Below are positions 36,582-46,814 of a stretch of DNA of 64,000 nucleotides, one piece after another; position 1 is the stretch's first letter, and the number at the start of each line of letters is the position of its first letter. Under the pieces are notes generated by a model, which saw nothing but the letters and a program-made list of their open reading frames with translations, was not told the DNA's origin and did not search any database. The translations under genes and the position numbers were made by a program. This DNA is from Aliikangiella sp. G2MR2-5 (GTDB lineage: Bacteria > Pseudomonadota > Gammaproteobacteria > Enterobacterales > Kangiellaceae): positions 1,302,001 through 1,366,000 of the forward strand of contig NZ_JADPQF010000001.1 in NCBI RefSeq assembly GCF_015687155.1. The letters are read 5' to 3'.

Positions 36582-38210
36582 ATGTGGTTAACAGTTCGTT
36601 TTCCCTTATTACCTCTGGAAACATTGTATACATCGGAGCAGATAACTCAGGAAGTAAAACAACATACAGAAAATGATTACGCCCTGCAGAAGGCTCCACA
36701 AGACTCTCCACAGGTTGTTATTGAGAACAGTGTAATTTATTGTCTTAACCAGTCGGCCTATGAATGCGGTATTCGCTCTGGTCACAGTTTGAGTAATGCA
36801 CTTGCACTTTGTCAAAAACTTAAAAGCTGTGAAAGATCAATTGCTCAGGAAAAGCAGCGCCTGAGAAATCTGGCAGTCTTAGTTTATCAATTTTCATCAA
36901 CGTTAAGCATTAACTACCCTGTAACAGGAAAAAATGAATCTATTCAGGATCATTTACTGACGCTAGAAATTGGTCGCAGCCTTAAACTTTACCAGGGAGT
37001 TGACAACCTTCTCTCTGAAATAGGTAAACAGCTGGATAATGAAAAGACAAAATATCAATTCGGTATTGGTTACAATGAAAAAAGCGCCAGATTATTATCA
37101 CAGGTACCTCTCGAAAAATCTCTCAACTGCCTAAGTCGTGGCGTTCAACACATCTGTGATGAGCCAGCTCAAAAAGCCTTGCTCCAACTGATATGTGAAC
37201 AACCTATTGGACTGATGGAAGTGGATCCTGCAACAATAGAAAAGCTGTCTTCTGTCGGATTTCGCAGCATTAATGATCTGTACCGCATACCTCAAGCCAC
37301 TTTAACAAAACGCTTTGGTCGCCCTCTGTGTAATTACCTTATGCAGCTTTTTGACACTCTAAAAGCACCAATAAAATTATTTACTCCACCTGAAAGCTTT
37401 CATCAGAAAATTGAATTTATTGATGTGATTCATCAAAGGGCAGCTCTCTCTTATCCTATAAAGCGGTTGACTAAAGACCTGGCTTACTTTCTAAGATTAA
37501 AACAAAAGCAATGTCAGTGTTTATATTGGGAGTTATATGACTCAGAAAAAAACATTATTGGCTTTGATGTTTTATTATCCGAAAGCAATATTGATGAAAA
37601 TATTTATCTTGAATTAACAATGCTCAATCTCGAACGTTACAGTTTACATGCACCAATTGAAGCTATCGCGTTATCAGTGAACCAGCTCTACAGCTTAAAT
37701 ACTGACAATAAAAATCTGTTTGATGAATATGGAGATTTTAAACAGGACGCTCACTTTATTAGCAAAATAAAAGCTAAACTCGGTGCTAGTAGCTGCTATC
37801 AAATATCAGTACATAATGAACATGTTCCCGAGTTAGCTACTCAAGTTGTTACTGAGACAGCACAACATTTTAATGAAAGTACGGAGACTAATAAAGCAAC
37901 ATACACTTATCCTCAATCACCAAATTTTAATTATGGTGGTTCAACAGCGATTGATTTTTCTCATCAAACCATACCATCAAGACCAGCCTGGCTACTAGAA
38001 AAACCCAAACCAATTAATTTTAACCAGACCAGTCTTTTATATCAGGGGAAAATGAAGATCATATCTGCACAGGAAAAAGTTACCCAGTACTGGTGGAAAA
38101 AAGAAATCGCAAGAGACTATTACCTTGCGGAACATGAAGACGGCACAATTTACTGGGTATTCTTTGATCAGTTAAAACAGTGCTGGTTTTTGCATGGTAT
38201 CTACGGGTAA
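36582..38210 (+). CDS. imuB: Y-family polymerase-like protein ImuB
   Basis: A 542-residue relative of Y-family DNA polymerases that is catalytically dead in this family and acts as an adaptor between the beta clamp, ImuA and DnaE2. The opening MWLTVRFPLLPLETL replaces the catalytic DMDAFFASVE. The second acidic motif is replaced by LTLEIGRSLKLYQG, so the polymerase carboxylates are missing as expected. A helix-hairpin-helix segment (GLMEVDPATIEKLSSVGF) and a little-finger domain follow. It ends 17 nt before the dnaE2 ATG and starts 11 nt after imuA. Confidence 0.92.
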   Translation: MWLTVRFPLLPLETLYTSEQITQEVKQHTENDYALQKAPQDSPQVVIENSVIYCLNQSAYECGIRSGHSLSNALALCQKLKSCERSIAQEKQRLRNLAVLVYQFSSTLSINYPVTGKNESIQDHLLTLEIGRSLKLYQGVDNLLSEIGKQLDNEKTKYQFGIGYNEKSARLLSQVPLEKSLNCLSRGVQHICDEPAQKALLQLICEQPIGLMEVDPATIEKLSSVGFRSINDLYRIPQATLTKRFGRPLCNYLMQLFDTLKAPIKLFTPPESFHQKIEFIDVIHQRAALSYPIKRLTKDLAYFLRLKQKQCQCLYWELYDSEKNIIGFDVLLSESNIDENIYLELTMLNLERYSLHAPIEAIALSVNQLYSLNTDNKNLFDEYGDFKQDAHFISKIKAKLGASSCYQISVHNEHVPELATQVVTETAQHFNESTETNKATYTYPQSPNFNYGGSTAIDFSHQTIPSRPAWLLEKPKPINFNQTSLLYQGKMKIISAQEKVTQYWWKKEIARDYYLAEHEDGTIYWVFFDQLKQCWFLHGIYG

Positions 38211-38227
38211 CAGGTATCCACTCAACG

Positions 38228-41200
38228 ATGCTTTTCTACGAATTAAATACGACAACTAATTTTACCTTTTTGACCGGAGCTTCCCATCCCGAAGAGCTGG
38301 TAGAACGTGCAATCGAATTAGGTTATGCCGGAATCGCAATTACCGACGAATGTAGCTTTGCCGGTATTGTTCGTGCTCATGCAGTTGCTAAAAGATATAA
38401 TAAAGAAAACCGGCCATCACCGCCTTTCAAACTACTTATTGGCTCCCGCTTAAGAATTGATTTTCATGCAGAAAAAGACCTGGAGATCATTCTACTCTGT
38501 CCATGCCGCGAAAGTTATGCGGAACTTTCTTCTCTAATTACTCTTGGTCGACGTCGTGCAGAAAAAGGCAACTATCAAATTCTACTTAAAGATCTAATCC
38601 GGCTTATCAAGCGCTGTCTCTGCATATGGCTACCAGGGACAAGCAAAAAAAGTACAACTTATAGCAATCAGCCTCCTATCAAATTTCAATCGGCTTTTAC
38701 TCAGCTTAAAGCCTTAAAATCAATATTTTCTGATCGTCTATGGATAGGTTATCCCAGGTTATTATGCTCTTTTGATTATCAATTATATTTACAAACACTT
38801 GAACTGACTCAGCATTTGCAAATTCCTCTGGTAGCACAAAATCAGGTTCTGATGCATTCCGCTAAACGTCTAAAGCTGCAACATTGCCTAACTGCAATAA
38901 AGCAAAATAAAGCGCTTCAAACTCTTGGCTCTCAGCTTTGCGCCAATGCCGAGCAAAGATTAAGGAGCTTAAACCGACTCAAACAACTTTATCCTGACAA
39001 GCTGCTGGCTGAAACAGAGAGCATTGCTTCTCGCTGTCACTTTTCACTCGATGAACTTAGATACGAATACCCGGATGAAATATTGCCTCCAGGTCTGTCT
39101 CCATCCCGATATTTACATCAACTCAGTTTTAACGGAGCAAAAATACGCTGGCCTGATGGAATTCCGGAGAAAATGAAAAAGCAGCTTAACCATGAACTGT
39201 CACTAATAAAACAGCTTAAATATGAACACTACTTTTTAACCGTTTATGACATAGTCCAGTTTGCCCGTAAACAGAAAATTCTTTGTCAAGGAAGAGGCTC
39301 TGCCGCTAATTCTGCGGTTTGTTATTGTCTGTTTATCACAGAGGTAGACCCGAGTCACAGCGAACTTCTATTTGAACGATTTATCTCTGAAGAAAGAGAT
39401 GAACCACCAGATATTGATGTTGACTTTGAACACCAACGCAGAGAAGAAGTAATTCAATATATCTACAAAAAATACTCCCGAGAAAGAGCAGCACTTACCG
39501 CAACCGTAATTACCTACCGCTTAAAGAGCGCTATACGTGATGTTGGTAAAGCGCTGGACTTTGACCAGACCACGCTTGAACACCTTAGTCAGTCTCTAGC
39601 CTGGTGGGACAAGCCAGACTCTTTGCATTCTTACCTGAAAGAAATGAATTTGTCTCTGTCTGCTAACTTGACTCAGAACTTTTATCAGCTTGTTATGGAA
39701 ATCCTGCACTTTCCCAGACACCTTTCTCAACACGTGGGTGGCTTTATCATTACTCGTAGAGCGATGTCTACACTAGTTCCTGTTGAAAACGCAACAATGG
39801 CCGAACGTACAGTGATTCAGTGGGATAAGTATGATATTGAAACTTTAGGATTACTCAAAGTGGATGTATTGGGACTGGGCATGTTGACCATGATTCGTAA
39901 ATGTCTGGAAATGACTCAAACCTATTCCCCCATCAAAGTTCTGGCCGATATACCAAAAGAAGATCCACTAACCTACGATATGTTATGCAATGGCGATACG
40001 GTTGGTGTTTTTCAGATAGAGTCTCGCGCCCAAATGAGCATGCTTCCCCGATTAAAGCCTCGTTGTTTTTATGATCTGGTTATTCAAATAGCCATAGTTC
40101 GCCCAGGTCCTATTCAAGGAAATATGGTGCATCCATTTTTAAAAAGGCGAAATGGAGAAATTGAAGAGACTTATCCCAATGAAGAAATTCGTCAGGTTTT
40201 GAAGCGAACCCTGGGAGTTCCTATTTTTCAGGAGCAGGTCATCAAACTCGCCATGGTTGCTGCAGGTTTTAGCGGTGGCCAGGCAGATCAACTGCGTCGG
40301 GCAATGGCAACCTGGGGACGCAATGGCGACCTTTTTCAATTCAGAGAAAAACTCATCAATGGAATGTTAAAACGAGGCTATAGCCAGGATTATGCAGAAA
40401 GAGTTTTCGAACAAATGAAAGGCTTTGGCAGTTATGGCTTTCCCGAATCTCACTCAGCCAGTTTTGCCATACTCGCCTATTTTTCAGCATGGTTAAAACG
40501 TCATCATAGTGCGGCCTTTTATTGTGCTTTACTTAATAGTCAACCTATGGGATTCTACTCTCCTTCTCAACTGGTTCAGGACGCAATCAGGCATCGCCTT
40601 AAAATATTACCTATCGATATTGAATTTAGCTTGTGGGAGTCTCATATTGTTGTAGAAAAGCAAGGTTCAAAGAAAGCACCACAAAAAATTCGACTCGGTT
40701 TTCATCTGGTAAAAAGTTTTAACAAAAATGCGGCCGAAAGAATTATCGAACAAAGAGAAATAAGCTATTTTAAAAATATAAAAGACCTGGTATACCGAGC
40801 AAAACTTAATGCTACAGAGAAAAGTGCTTTAGTTCAGGCAAATGCCCTACCAGGCTTGGCAAAAAATCGTTATCAGGCACAATGGCAGTCTTTGGCAATC
40901 GAAGCAGAAAAGCCACTTTTATATCCACTGGACACCAGCCAGAGAAAAATTTCAAAGACAGAGCTATCATTGGCTTCTCCAACGGTTGTTGAAGATATGA
41001 TCACCGATTACAAATCGATCGGACTAACATTAAAAAAACACCCTATAGCTATAATGCGAGAAAATCAATGGATTGAAAAGTGCAAGAAAGCCTGCGACCT
41101 AAAAACAATGCGCCAGGGTCAGTTTGTTAAAGTTGTTGGAGTAGTCACTGGTCGACAACGCCCCGGAACAGCTGCCGGAGTTTTATTCCTGACACTCGAA

Positions 41201-41401
41201 GACGAAACAGGCAATATGAATATTATTGTGTGGAAAAATACTTTGGATAAATTTAAAAAAGAAATTTTAACCAGTAAACTTTTAATGGTTAAAGGTCTTA
41301 TCGAAAGAGAAAGAAAAGTCGTTCATGTAATAGCCGGTTTCATCAAAGATATTAGTGATAAGCTACCAGACTTTAGAAGACACTCTCGAGATTTTCATTA
41401 A
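38228..41401 (+). CDS. dnaE2: Error-prone DNA polymerase III alpha subunit DnaE2 (ImuC)
   Basis: C-family polymerase that extends past lesions and drives induced mutagenesis. The product is 1057 residues from the ATG at 38228 (MLFYELNTTTNFTFLTGASH). An ATG at 38180 would overlap imuB and add 16 unfamiliar residues. An N-terminal PHP domain (about 1-260) precedes the catalytic core with PPDIDVDFEHQRREEVI, then PESHSASFA and a C-terminal OB fold (VKVVGVVTGRQRPGTAAG). It has the C-terminal RHSRDFH tail typical of DnaE2. It closes the imu operon. Confidence 0.95.
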   Translation: MLFYELNTTTNFTFLTGASHPEELVERAIELGYAGIAITDECSFAGIVRAHAVAKRYNKENRPSPPFKLLIGSRLRIDFHAEKDLEIILLCPCRESYAELSSLITLGRRRAEKGNYQILLKDLIRLIKRCLCIWLPGTSKKSTTYSNQPPIKFQSAFTQLKALKSIFSDRLWIGYPRLLCSFDYQLYLQTLELTQHLQIPLVAQNQVLMHSAKRLKLQHCLTAIKQNKALQTLGSQLCANAEQRLRSLNRLKQLYPDKLLAETESIASRCHFSLDELRYEYPDEILPPGLSPSRYLHQLSFNGAKIRWPDGIPEKMKKQLNHELSLIKQLKYEHYFLTVYDIVQFARKQKILCQGRGSAANSAVCYCLFITEVDPSHSELLFERFISEERDEPPDIDVDFEHQRREEVIQYIYKKYSRERAALTATVITYRLKSAIRDVGKALDFDQTTLEHLSQSLAWWDKPDSLHSYLKEMNLSLSANLTQNFYQLVMEILHFPRHLSQHVGGFIITRRAMSTLVPVENATMAERTVIQWDKYDIETLGLLKVDVLGLGMLTMIRKCLEMTQTYSPIKVLADIPKEDPLTYDMLCNGDTVGVFQIESRAQMSMLPRLKPRCFYDLVIQIAIVRPGPIQGNMVHPFLKRRNGEIEETYPNEEIRQVLKRTLGVPIFQEQVIKLAMVAAGFSGGQADQLRRAMATWGRNGDLFQFREKLINGMLKRGYSQDYAERVFEQMKGFGSYGFPESHSASFAILAYFSAWLKRHHSAAFYCALLNSQPMGFYSPSQLVQDAIRHRLKILPIDIEFSLWESHIVVEKQGSKKAPQKIRLGFHLVKSFNKNAAERIIEQREISYFKNIKDLVYRAKLNATEKSALVQANALPGLAKNRYQAQWQSLAIEAEKPLLYPLDTSQRKISKTELSLASPTVVEDMITDYKSIGLTLKKHPIAIMRENQWIEKCKKACDLKTMRQGQFVKVVGVVTGRQRPGTAAGVLFLTLEDETGNMNIIVWKNTLDKFKKEILTSKLLMVKGLIERERKVVHVIAGFIKDISDKLPDFRRHSRDFH

Positions 41402-41427
41402 AAAGAGGCGGCAATCACCACCTCTTC
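41401..41427 (-). terminator. Terminator at the convergence of dnaE2 and the saccharopine-type gene
   Basis: On the minus strand AAGAGGTGG and CCGCCTCTT pair (one mismatch) around a 6-nt loop and are followed by TTTTTAA. The T-run is on the minus strand only, so it mainly ends the LKR-like/yeaC transcript. Confidence 0.7.
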
Positions 41428-41446
41428 TGCCTAACCAGAAAGTCAA

Positions 41447-42721
41447 CTATTTAGATGAATTGTACTCGTCCAAAAATGACTGCAAGTAATGATACGCGGG
41501 TGTCAATTGACCATTATAAACAATAACCGCACGGGCAAGCTCGGGGATCAAACCACACTCTTCAAATGATTTTGAAAGGTCCATTGACATCATATTCTCC
41601 ATATAGCCTTTCAAAATAGCAGAGAAATGTCTGGACGCATCCAGTGATAACTCACACGGTAAGTTATCAATCGACATCACCGTAATACCGTCAGCGATAA
41701 CACCATCAGTTGAAGTTTTTGAGTCGATATCATAAGTAAAAGCTGGAGTATCGATATCTGAAGCTTTGGTCGTACATTCCAACGAGCCATTAATATCACA
41801 GCTAATATCGCCAACAACCAGTGGAAGTCTTTCTTTATTAGCTTCCATTCTTGCCTGATCCAGGTGCTTTGGATATTTTTCAGTCCAATAAGGAGTCTGT
41901 AGCAAAATTGAAAACTTGCCCAATAATTGATCAAAAGTACTTTTATACTTCTCAACTCCGTATTTTACGAAATCATCCATATCGAAAGCTTCGCCTTCAA
42001 TATGAGCATTAATATGTCGACTACTTGCAACCGCATACCAGCTTCCTTCAGGAGCATCGCCATCCAGTAGCTGTTGAATGTCAACTCTTGGTAACCCTAA
42101 CCATTGACAAACCTCTTCACTACCCTTACCGACATTACCAGTACCGACAATTAAAACCTGAACGGGAACACCGGCATCAACATCGATAGCAGCAAAATGT
42201 TCCTTAACTTTTTCAATGCAGCCATATTCCCATGTCTGCTTAACTGCTCTCAGACAACTTTCTTCATTTCTAGCAGCATATTTTTTGCCAGCGATAAAAA
42301 AACTATCAATTGCTCCTGCTATACCTGCAAACCGACCAAAAGCAATAGTACGCTTGCCGCTATCGTCGACAATTGGTTCATAATCGATCAGCGTTGCCTT
42401 TTGGTCGATAAACTTTTGCAGTAATCCCATATTATAATCTTGTCCTTTAATTGTATGGGAAAATGCCAAATGAACCTGACCGGCGCGGATAGAAGAAACC
42501 GGAGGTTCTTTAATTCCAATAACAAACTCTGCTTTTTCGGGACATCCCGACAATGATACACCTGCTGATTCATACTCATTATCTTTATGAATACGAATAG
42601 TGCTTGGCTCAACGCTGACCGGGAAACCTTTTTCGACCAGTTCAGCAGCATCCGATGGAGTCAACGCGGTGCGTTTTTCCCAATCATTCTTATGCTCTTT
42701 CCTAATGACAGTGTTTAACAT
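41447..42721 (-). CDS. Lysine-ketoglutarate reductase / saccharopine dehydrogenase (lysine-forming) family protein
   Basis: A 424-residue single-domain NAD(P)-dependent oxidoreductase of the alanine-dehydrogenase/LKR family. The opening VIRKEHKNDWEKRTALTP and the substrate block KEPP are typical. The Rossmann motif is VLIVGTGNVGKG. The tail block LPCELSLDASRHFSAILKGYMENM and LARAVIVYNGQLTPAYHYLQSF matches the LKR half of eukaryotic bifunctional AASS. It would interconvert lysine + 2-oxoglutarate and saccharopine. The partner saccharopine reductase is not in the window, so whether it degrades or makes lysine is open. It lies 2 nt downstream of yeaC, so they form one transcript. Confidence 0.82.
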   Translation of the reverse strand: MLNTVIRKEHKNDWEKRTALTPSDAAELVEKGFPVSVEPSTIRIHKDNEYESAGVSLSGCPEKAEFVIGIKEPPVSSIRAGQVHLAFSHTIKGQDYNMGLLQKFIDQKATLIDYEPIVDDSGKRTIAFGRFAGIAGAIDSFFIAGKKYAARNEESCLRAVKQTWEYGCIEKVKEHFAAIDVDAGVPVQVLIVGTGNVGKGSEEVCQWLGLPRVDIQQLLDGDAPEGSWYAVASSRHINAHIEGEAFDMDDFVKYGVEKYKSTFDQLLGKFSILLQTPYWTEKYPKHLDQARMEANKERLPLVVGDISCDINGSLECTTKASDIDTPAFTYDIDSKTSTDGVIADGITVMSIDNLPCELSLDASRHFSAILKGYMENMMSMDLSKSFEECGLIPELARAVIVYNGQLTPAYHYLQSFLDEYNSSK

Positions 42722-42723
42722 AC

Positions 42724-43014
42724 CTAGACCTTATTTTTTGCGATGACACTTGCATCATCGACTTTGGGAGAAGATGCCACCTTGTGACTCTCGCCCTTTC
42801 CTGTGAACAACTCCCCTTTACTTCCTACAACAAATGGCTCATTATCCTGGTTGCCTCTATTTTTAGCTTCCCAAAGCATCACCGCCTGCATAGCTGACTC
42901 GACCTGTTCTGATGTCAACTTTTCACCGCTCTCCCACTTACCGAGCTCGATCGCTGTTTTTAATTTGCTAATCATTTCCGGTGTCAGGTTGGATACAGTT
43001 TGTTGATAATTCAC
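42724..43014 (-). CDS. yeaC: YeaC-like DUF1315 family protein
   Basis: A 96-residue soluble protein. The block LKTAIELGKWESGEKLTSEQ and the following VMLWEAKN match DUF1315/YeaC, a family without known function. The C-terminal 40 residues are polar and variable. It is the first gene of a two-gene unit with the LKR-like enzyme (2-nt gap). Confidence 0.8.
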   Translation of the reverse strand: MNYQQTVSNLTPEMISKLKTAIELGKWESGEKLTSEQVESAMQAVMLWEAKNRGNQDNEPFVVGSKGELFTGKGESHKVASSPKVDDASVIAKNKV

Positions 43015-43974
43015 TTGGGGTTCTCCAGTTTTACGACCTGAATGTCGCTGCTAAAGGGGATATCGTACTAACTGGCGAATTCTTTTGAAACCTGTCTTCA
43101 ATACAAGACTCGCCACAAGCGCCGGAATTATAGGTAATCTGCCTATTTCAAGCAATTGACCTGAAGCATTTGTTCAATATTTACCCCGCTAAAAGACTGC
43201 AATTGCGACAAAACGAATGAAATTCGATTAAATTCTATTCAACTTGTCGCTAAATGACGGTTTTTACAAAGAAAACACGCTTAAAAATTGATGCTTTAAA
43301 TAATAATTGCTATAGTTCAGCCACTGGTAAACCATAGCTGAATAGACCATTTTAGGTACTTATTTCAGAAAATGAGTTAAATCGACCTCCTTTAGAATAA
43401 TTCGGCCGAAAGGTTGTATTCTAAAATGTACCGATAAGACCCATATTAATCCGAGTTTACCCATAGTTTATAGGCAAATAACCCTGGTTAGTTTGTCATT
43501 GTAAGTTAAAAGATTTTTAGCATTGTTTACACTGGATAATAACTACTGGCGTAAATAATGAAAGATTAAAGGGCACAAATTAGCCCTGTTTAGCAAGAAA
43601 GAGATTAGGCGAACGCCAAGCAACAGAAAAGAATTTTTGAAGGTCATATGACCTGAATGTATTGAAATAAGACAATGGGCTACAGATTTTGTAGCGATAG
43701 ATTATAAGAAAAAGTACGGCCGTCAGGCTTTTAGACATTTCAAAGCAAACCTCCAGGCTCAAGCGCCCCAGGTGAAGTACAAGACGAGACCGAACTAACT
43801 GTTTGATAACTAAAGAAAAAAGTTATCAACACTCTATCTTGGCTCGCATTTTGCCAATATAGACTTTAAACAATCTAGCTTGTTAGAAAATACCATTCAG
43901 TCAAAACGGTCAAAAGCCGGCCAAAATTCCCCTCTGCTCAAGCCTTCGCCTCATAATAACGAGAGATAAAAAAT
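43015..43974. other. 960-bp non-coding region upstream of rne
   Basis: No convincing coding frame on either strand. It should hold the yeaC promoter at its left and the rne promoter(s) and a long rne leader at its right. Visible structure includes a nested inverted repeat at 43391-43425, a perfect 14-bp palindrome AGGTCATATGACCT at 43641-43654 and a small GGGC/GCCC hairpin at 43572-43588. In E. coli, RNase E regulates its own mRNA through a structured 5' leader of about 360 nt, and a comparable leader is likely here. Confidence 0.5.
43391..43425. repeat. Nested inverted repeat between yeaC and rne
   Basis: TTTAGAATA (43391-43399) and its exact inverse TATTCTAAA (43417-43425) enclose a second perfect palindrome TTCGGCCGAA (43401-43410). 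The two-level symmetry suggests a protein-binding site or an RNA stem. There is no terminator T-run. Confidence 0.55.
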
Positions 43975-46737
43975 ATGAAGCGTATGTTAATCAATGCGAC
44001 TCAACCTGAAGAAGTTCGCGTTGCATTAGTTGATGGTCAGCGATTGTTTGACCTGGATATCGAGCTCATCGGTCGAGAGCAAAAAAAGGCCAATATTTAT
44101 AAAGGTAAGGTCACTCGAGTAGAACCCAGCCTGGAAGCCGCATTTGTTGACTATGGTGCTGAACGCCATGGTTTTCTTCCTTTAAAAGAAATTTCTCGCG
44201 AATACTTTGCGGAAAAGAATTTTAAAGGACGTCCTAACATTAAGGACGCTATTCAGGAAGGTCAGGAAGTTATTGTTCAGATTGACAAAGAAGAGCGAGG
44301 CAATAAAGGCGCAGCGTTAACCACATTTATTAGCCTGGCCGGTTGCTACCTTGTATTGATGCCAAATAATCCTCGTGCAGGTGGTATTTCTCGTCGTATT
44401 GAAGGCGAAGAAAGAGAAGAGCTACGAGCAGCCATGCGTAACATTAGCACTCCTCGAGGCATGGGGTGCATTGTTAGAACTGCTGGCGTTGGCCGAAATG
44501 CAGAGGAACTAGAATGGGATATGACCGTTTTGCAGAATCTTTGGACTGCAATCAAAAAAGCGGCCGAAGAACGCCCTGCTCCATTCCTTATTCATCAGGA
44601 AAGTGATGTCATTATCCGCTCTTTACGCGACTATTTGCGTTCTGATATCGGCGAAATTATCGTCGACAAAAAAGAAGTATTTGAAAAAGTAAAACGTCAA
44701 ATTGAGTTTATTCGTCCGACTTTTGTCAATCGAGTTAAACTCAATGAAGATCGTGAAATTCCATTGTTTAATCGCTATCAGATAGAGTCACAAATTGAGA
44801 CAGCCTATCAACGAGAAGTCCGACTACCTTCAGGTGGTTCGATAGTTATTGATCCGACTGAGGCATTAGTATCGATTGATATCAACTCCTCTAGAGCGAC
44901 CAAGGGTGCGGATATTGAAGAAACTGCACTACAAACTAATAAAGAAGCTGCCCAGGAAATTGCCCGCCAGCTGCGCTTAAGGGATATGGGAGGTCTCATA
45001 GTTATCGACTTCATCGACATGTCTCCGGTCAAAAACCAGCGTGAAGTCGAGTCTGTATTAAAAGAAGCTTTAACTCGAGACAGAGCAAGAGTACAAGTTG
45101 GCAAAATCTCTCGCTTTGGACTGCTCGAAATGTCACGGCAAAGACTTAAACCTTCTTTAGGCGAATCTGCACATCATGTATGTCCACGCTGTACGGGAAC
45201 CGGTGTGGTTCGTGGAGTAGAGTCACTGTCACTTTCAATTTTACGTCTACTTGAAGAAGAAGCCACAAAAGATTCTACAACATCAGTTCAGGCCCAGCTC
45301 CCGGTTGAAGTTGCGACATTCTTACTAAACGAAAAGCGCAAAATAATCCATGCGATTGAAAGAAGACAAAAAGTTCAGATTTTTATAATTCCTAATCCGT
45401 ACATGGAAACACCGAATTATGAAATTGTGCGCATGCGCGGTAGTGAAAAACTCGAAAAGGCGACACATGAAATCCCTGTGCAGCCTCAACTTGAAATTAT
45501 TACGCCCGCTAGCGATCCACAGACACCTTTGCAAACAGAGCAAGCCGCAGTAACCTCAATTGTTGCGCCGTCTGCACCGGTGCACGTGAAGAAAGAAACT
45601 AAGGAGCCAGGTTTCTTTGCAAAGTTATGGCAGGCGCTATTTGGAAAAGAAGAAAAATCAAAGAATAACAAGAGTAAGCGTCACGCTAAGGGTCGCAAGG
45701 GCAACCGCTACGATAAACGTCAGAGAAATCAAAACAGACGTGGACGTCCAAGCAAGCGTAAAGATGAACAGTCCAACCGCTCTAATGTCCAAAAGCAAGA
45801 TGGGAAACAGGAGCAAAATAGAGATCAAAATAAAGATCAACAAGGCAACAAAAACAAAGCGGATGGTCAAAGACAGAACCGTCGACGTGGAAGTAACCAG
45901 GATAGACGCAACGACAATCGCGCCAAAGATAACCGAAACAAAGGTAACCAGGCAGCAGAAACTCAAGCTGAACGCTCTCCGCGCCAATCTCGCGAAGAAC
46001 GTCAGAAAGTGCAAGCTGAAGCCCGCCAAAAGAACAAACAGCGAGCTGAAAAAAGAACAACTTCTGGAAATCGTCCGGAAAGAACGACTCAACAAGAGAG
46101 AAAGTCCAATAAAAAAACAGAGTCAGTTGAAGCTGTAAAGACTGAGATAGCCTCTGATACAGAGATTACTAATCAAATAGTAAAGCCTGTTTCCAGTGAA
46201 CCGGCGGCGACGACTGAAAATACGTCTCCAAAAGAAGCGACTAAACAAATTGACTCACCAGTTGATGAAACTGTAGCGGTAAAAAGTGAACAGAGTAGCT
46301 CTGGGTCAAATGACTCATTAGTCGCTAACCAGTCACCTGAAGCTGTGAAGCAAGAATCAGATGGGGTCGTAGAACAAGCTCAAGAGAAAGATGTAATAAT
46401 ATCGAAGGAACCTGAAAGCCCTGCTTCACAGGAACTAACAGTTCAAAACGAAAAAGTTGTTCAGCTTGAAGCTAATGACCAAGCTTTCACTGAGTCTAAA
46501 GACAGCTCTTGTGCTAGTGAAGAAGAGCCTGTTAAGCAGGAAGCAGCGGTAGTTGTAGAAATGAGAAAATCTTTTGCTCCAATGACAAAACCTGAGCCGG
46601 CGGAAGCGATTGAACCTTTAAAAATCAGTATTAATTACCCAACTTTTAATTCTGATGAAAAAGTAACGACAGATATGGCACGAAATCACAAAGACTCTAG
46701 TTACGCACCAATGACAAAGCCGTCTTTTGTTGAATAG
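43975..46737 (+). CDS. rne: Ribonuclease E
   Basis: Essential endoribonuclease and scaffold of the RNA degradosome, 920 residues. The N-terminal catalytic half opens [19 protein letters not shown], with an S1 domain at about 38-120. The DNase-I-like subdomain contains [13 protein letters not shown] and VIDFIDM with its metal-binding aspartates, and the zinc-link is CPRC (C403, C406). Residues about 530-730 are very rich in Arg, Lys, Gln and Asn, the usual RNA-binding scaffold. The rest is acidic with two copies of an APMTKP motif (868-873 and 911-916). The terminator is shared with the phosphatase gene. Confidence 0.96.
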   Translation: MKRMLINATQPEEVRVALVDGQRLFDLDIELIGREQKKANIYKGKVTRVEPSLEAAFVDYGAERHGFLPLKEISREYFAEKNFKGRPNIKDAIQEGQEVIVQIDKEERGNKGAALTTFISLAGCYLVLMPNNPRAGGISRRIEGEEREELRAAMRNISTPRGMGCIVRTAGVGRNAEELEWDMTVLQNLWTAIKKAAEERPAPFLIHQESDVIIRSLRDYLRSDIGEIIVDKKEVFEKVKRQIEFIRPTFVNRVKLNEDREIPLFNRYQIESQIETAYQREVRLPSGGSIVIDPTEALVSIDINSSRATKGADIEETALQTNKEAAQEIARQLRLRDMGGLIVIDFIDMSPVKNQREVESVLKEALTRDRARVQVGKISRFGLLEMSRQRLKPSLGESAHHVCPRCTGTGVVRGVESLSLSILRLLEEEATKDSTTSVQAQLPVEVATFLLNEKRKIIHAIERRQKVQIFIIPNPYMETPNYEIVRMRGSEKLEKATHEIPVQPQLEIITPASDPQTPLQTEQAAVTSIVAPSAPVHVKKETKEPGFFAKLWQALFGKEEKSKNNKSKRHAKGRKGNRYDKRQRNQNRRGRPSKRKDEQSNRSNVQKQDGKQEQNRDQNKDQQGNKNKADGQRQNRRRGSNQDRRNDNRAKDNRNKGNQAAETQAERSPRQSREERQKVQAEARQKNKQRAEKRTTSGNRPERTTQQERKSNKKTESVEAVKTEIASDTEITNQIVKPVSSEPAATTENTSPKEATKQIDSPVDETVAVKSEQSSSGSNDSLVANQSPEAVKQESDGVVEQAQEKDVIISKEPESPASQELTVQNEKVVQLEANDQAFTESKDSSCASEEEPVKQEAAVVVEMRKSFAPMTKPEPAEAIEPLKISINYPTFNSDEKVTTDMARNHKDSSYAPMTKPSFVE

Positions 46738-46766
46738 TCTATCTCTGACAGGTAATTAATGCCTAT

Positions 46767-46796
46767 AAAAAAGCCTCCGTATGGAGGCTTTTTTAT
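46767..46796. terminator. Bidirectional terminator after rne
   Basis: AAAAAAGCCTCC pairs with GGAGGCTTTTTT around GTAT, so it works on both strands. It ends rne (+) and the phosphatase gene (-). Confidence 0.93.
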
Positions 46797-46814
46797 AAAC
46801 TTTTTCTAAGACTT

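Noticed and set aside
36582-38210. imuB called inactive by mutation because polymerase carboxylates are missing
   Set aside because: Loss of catalytic residues is normal for ImuB, so this is not a pseudogene.
43580-43762. 60-residue minus-strand frame in the region upstream of rne
   Set aside because: Only a chance frame: no ribosome site, no resemblance, and it overlaps the likely rne leader.
45617-46138. Long frames on both strands inside rne, up to 173 residues
   Set aside because: They are out-of-frame readings of the Arg/Lys-rich scaffold region, with biased composition and no recognisable family.
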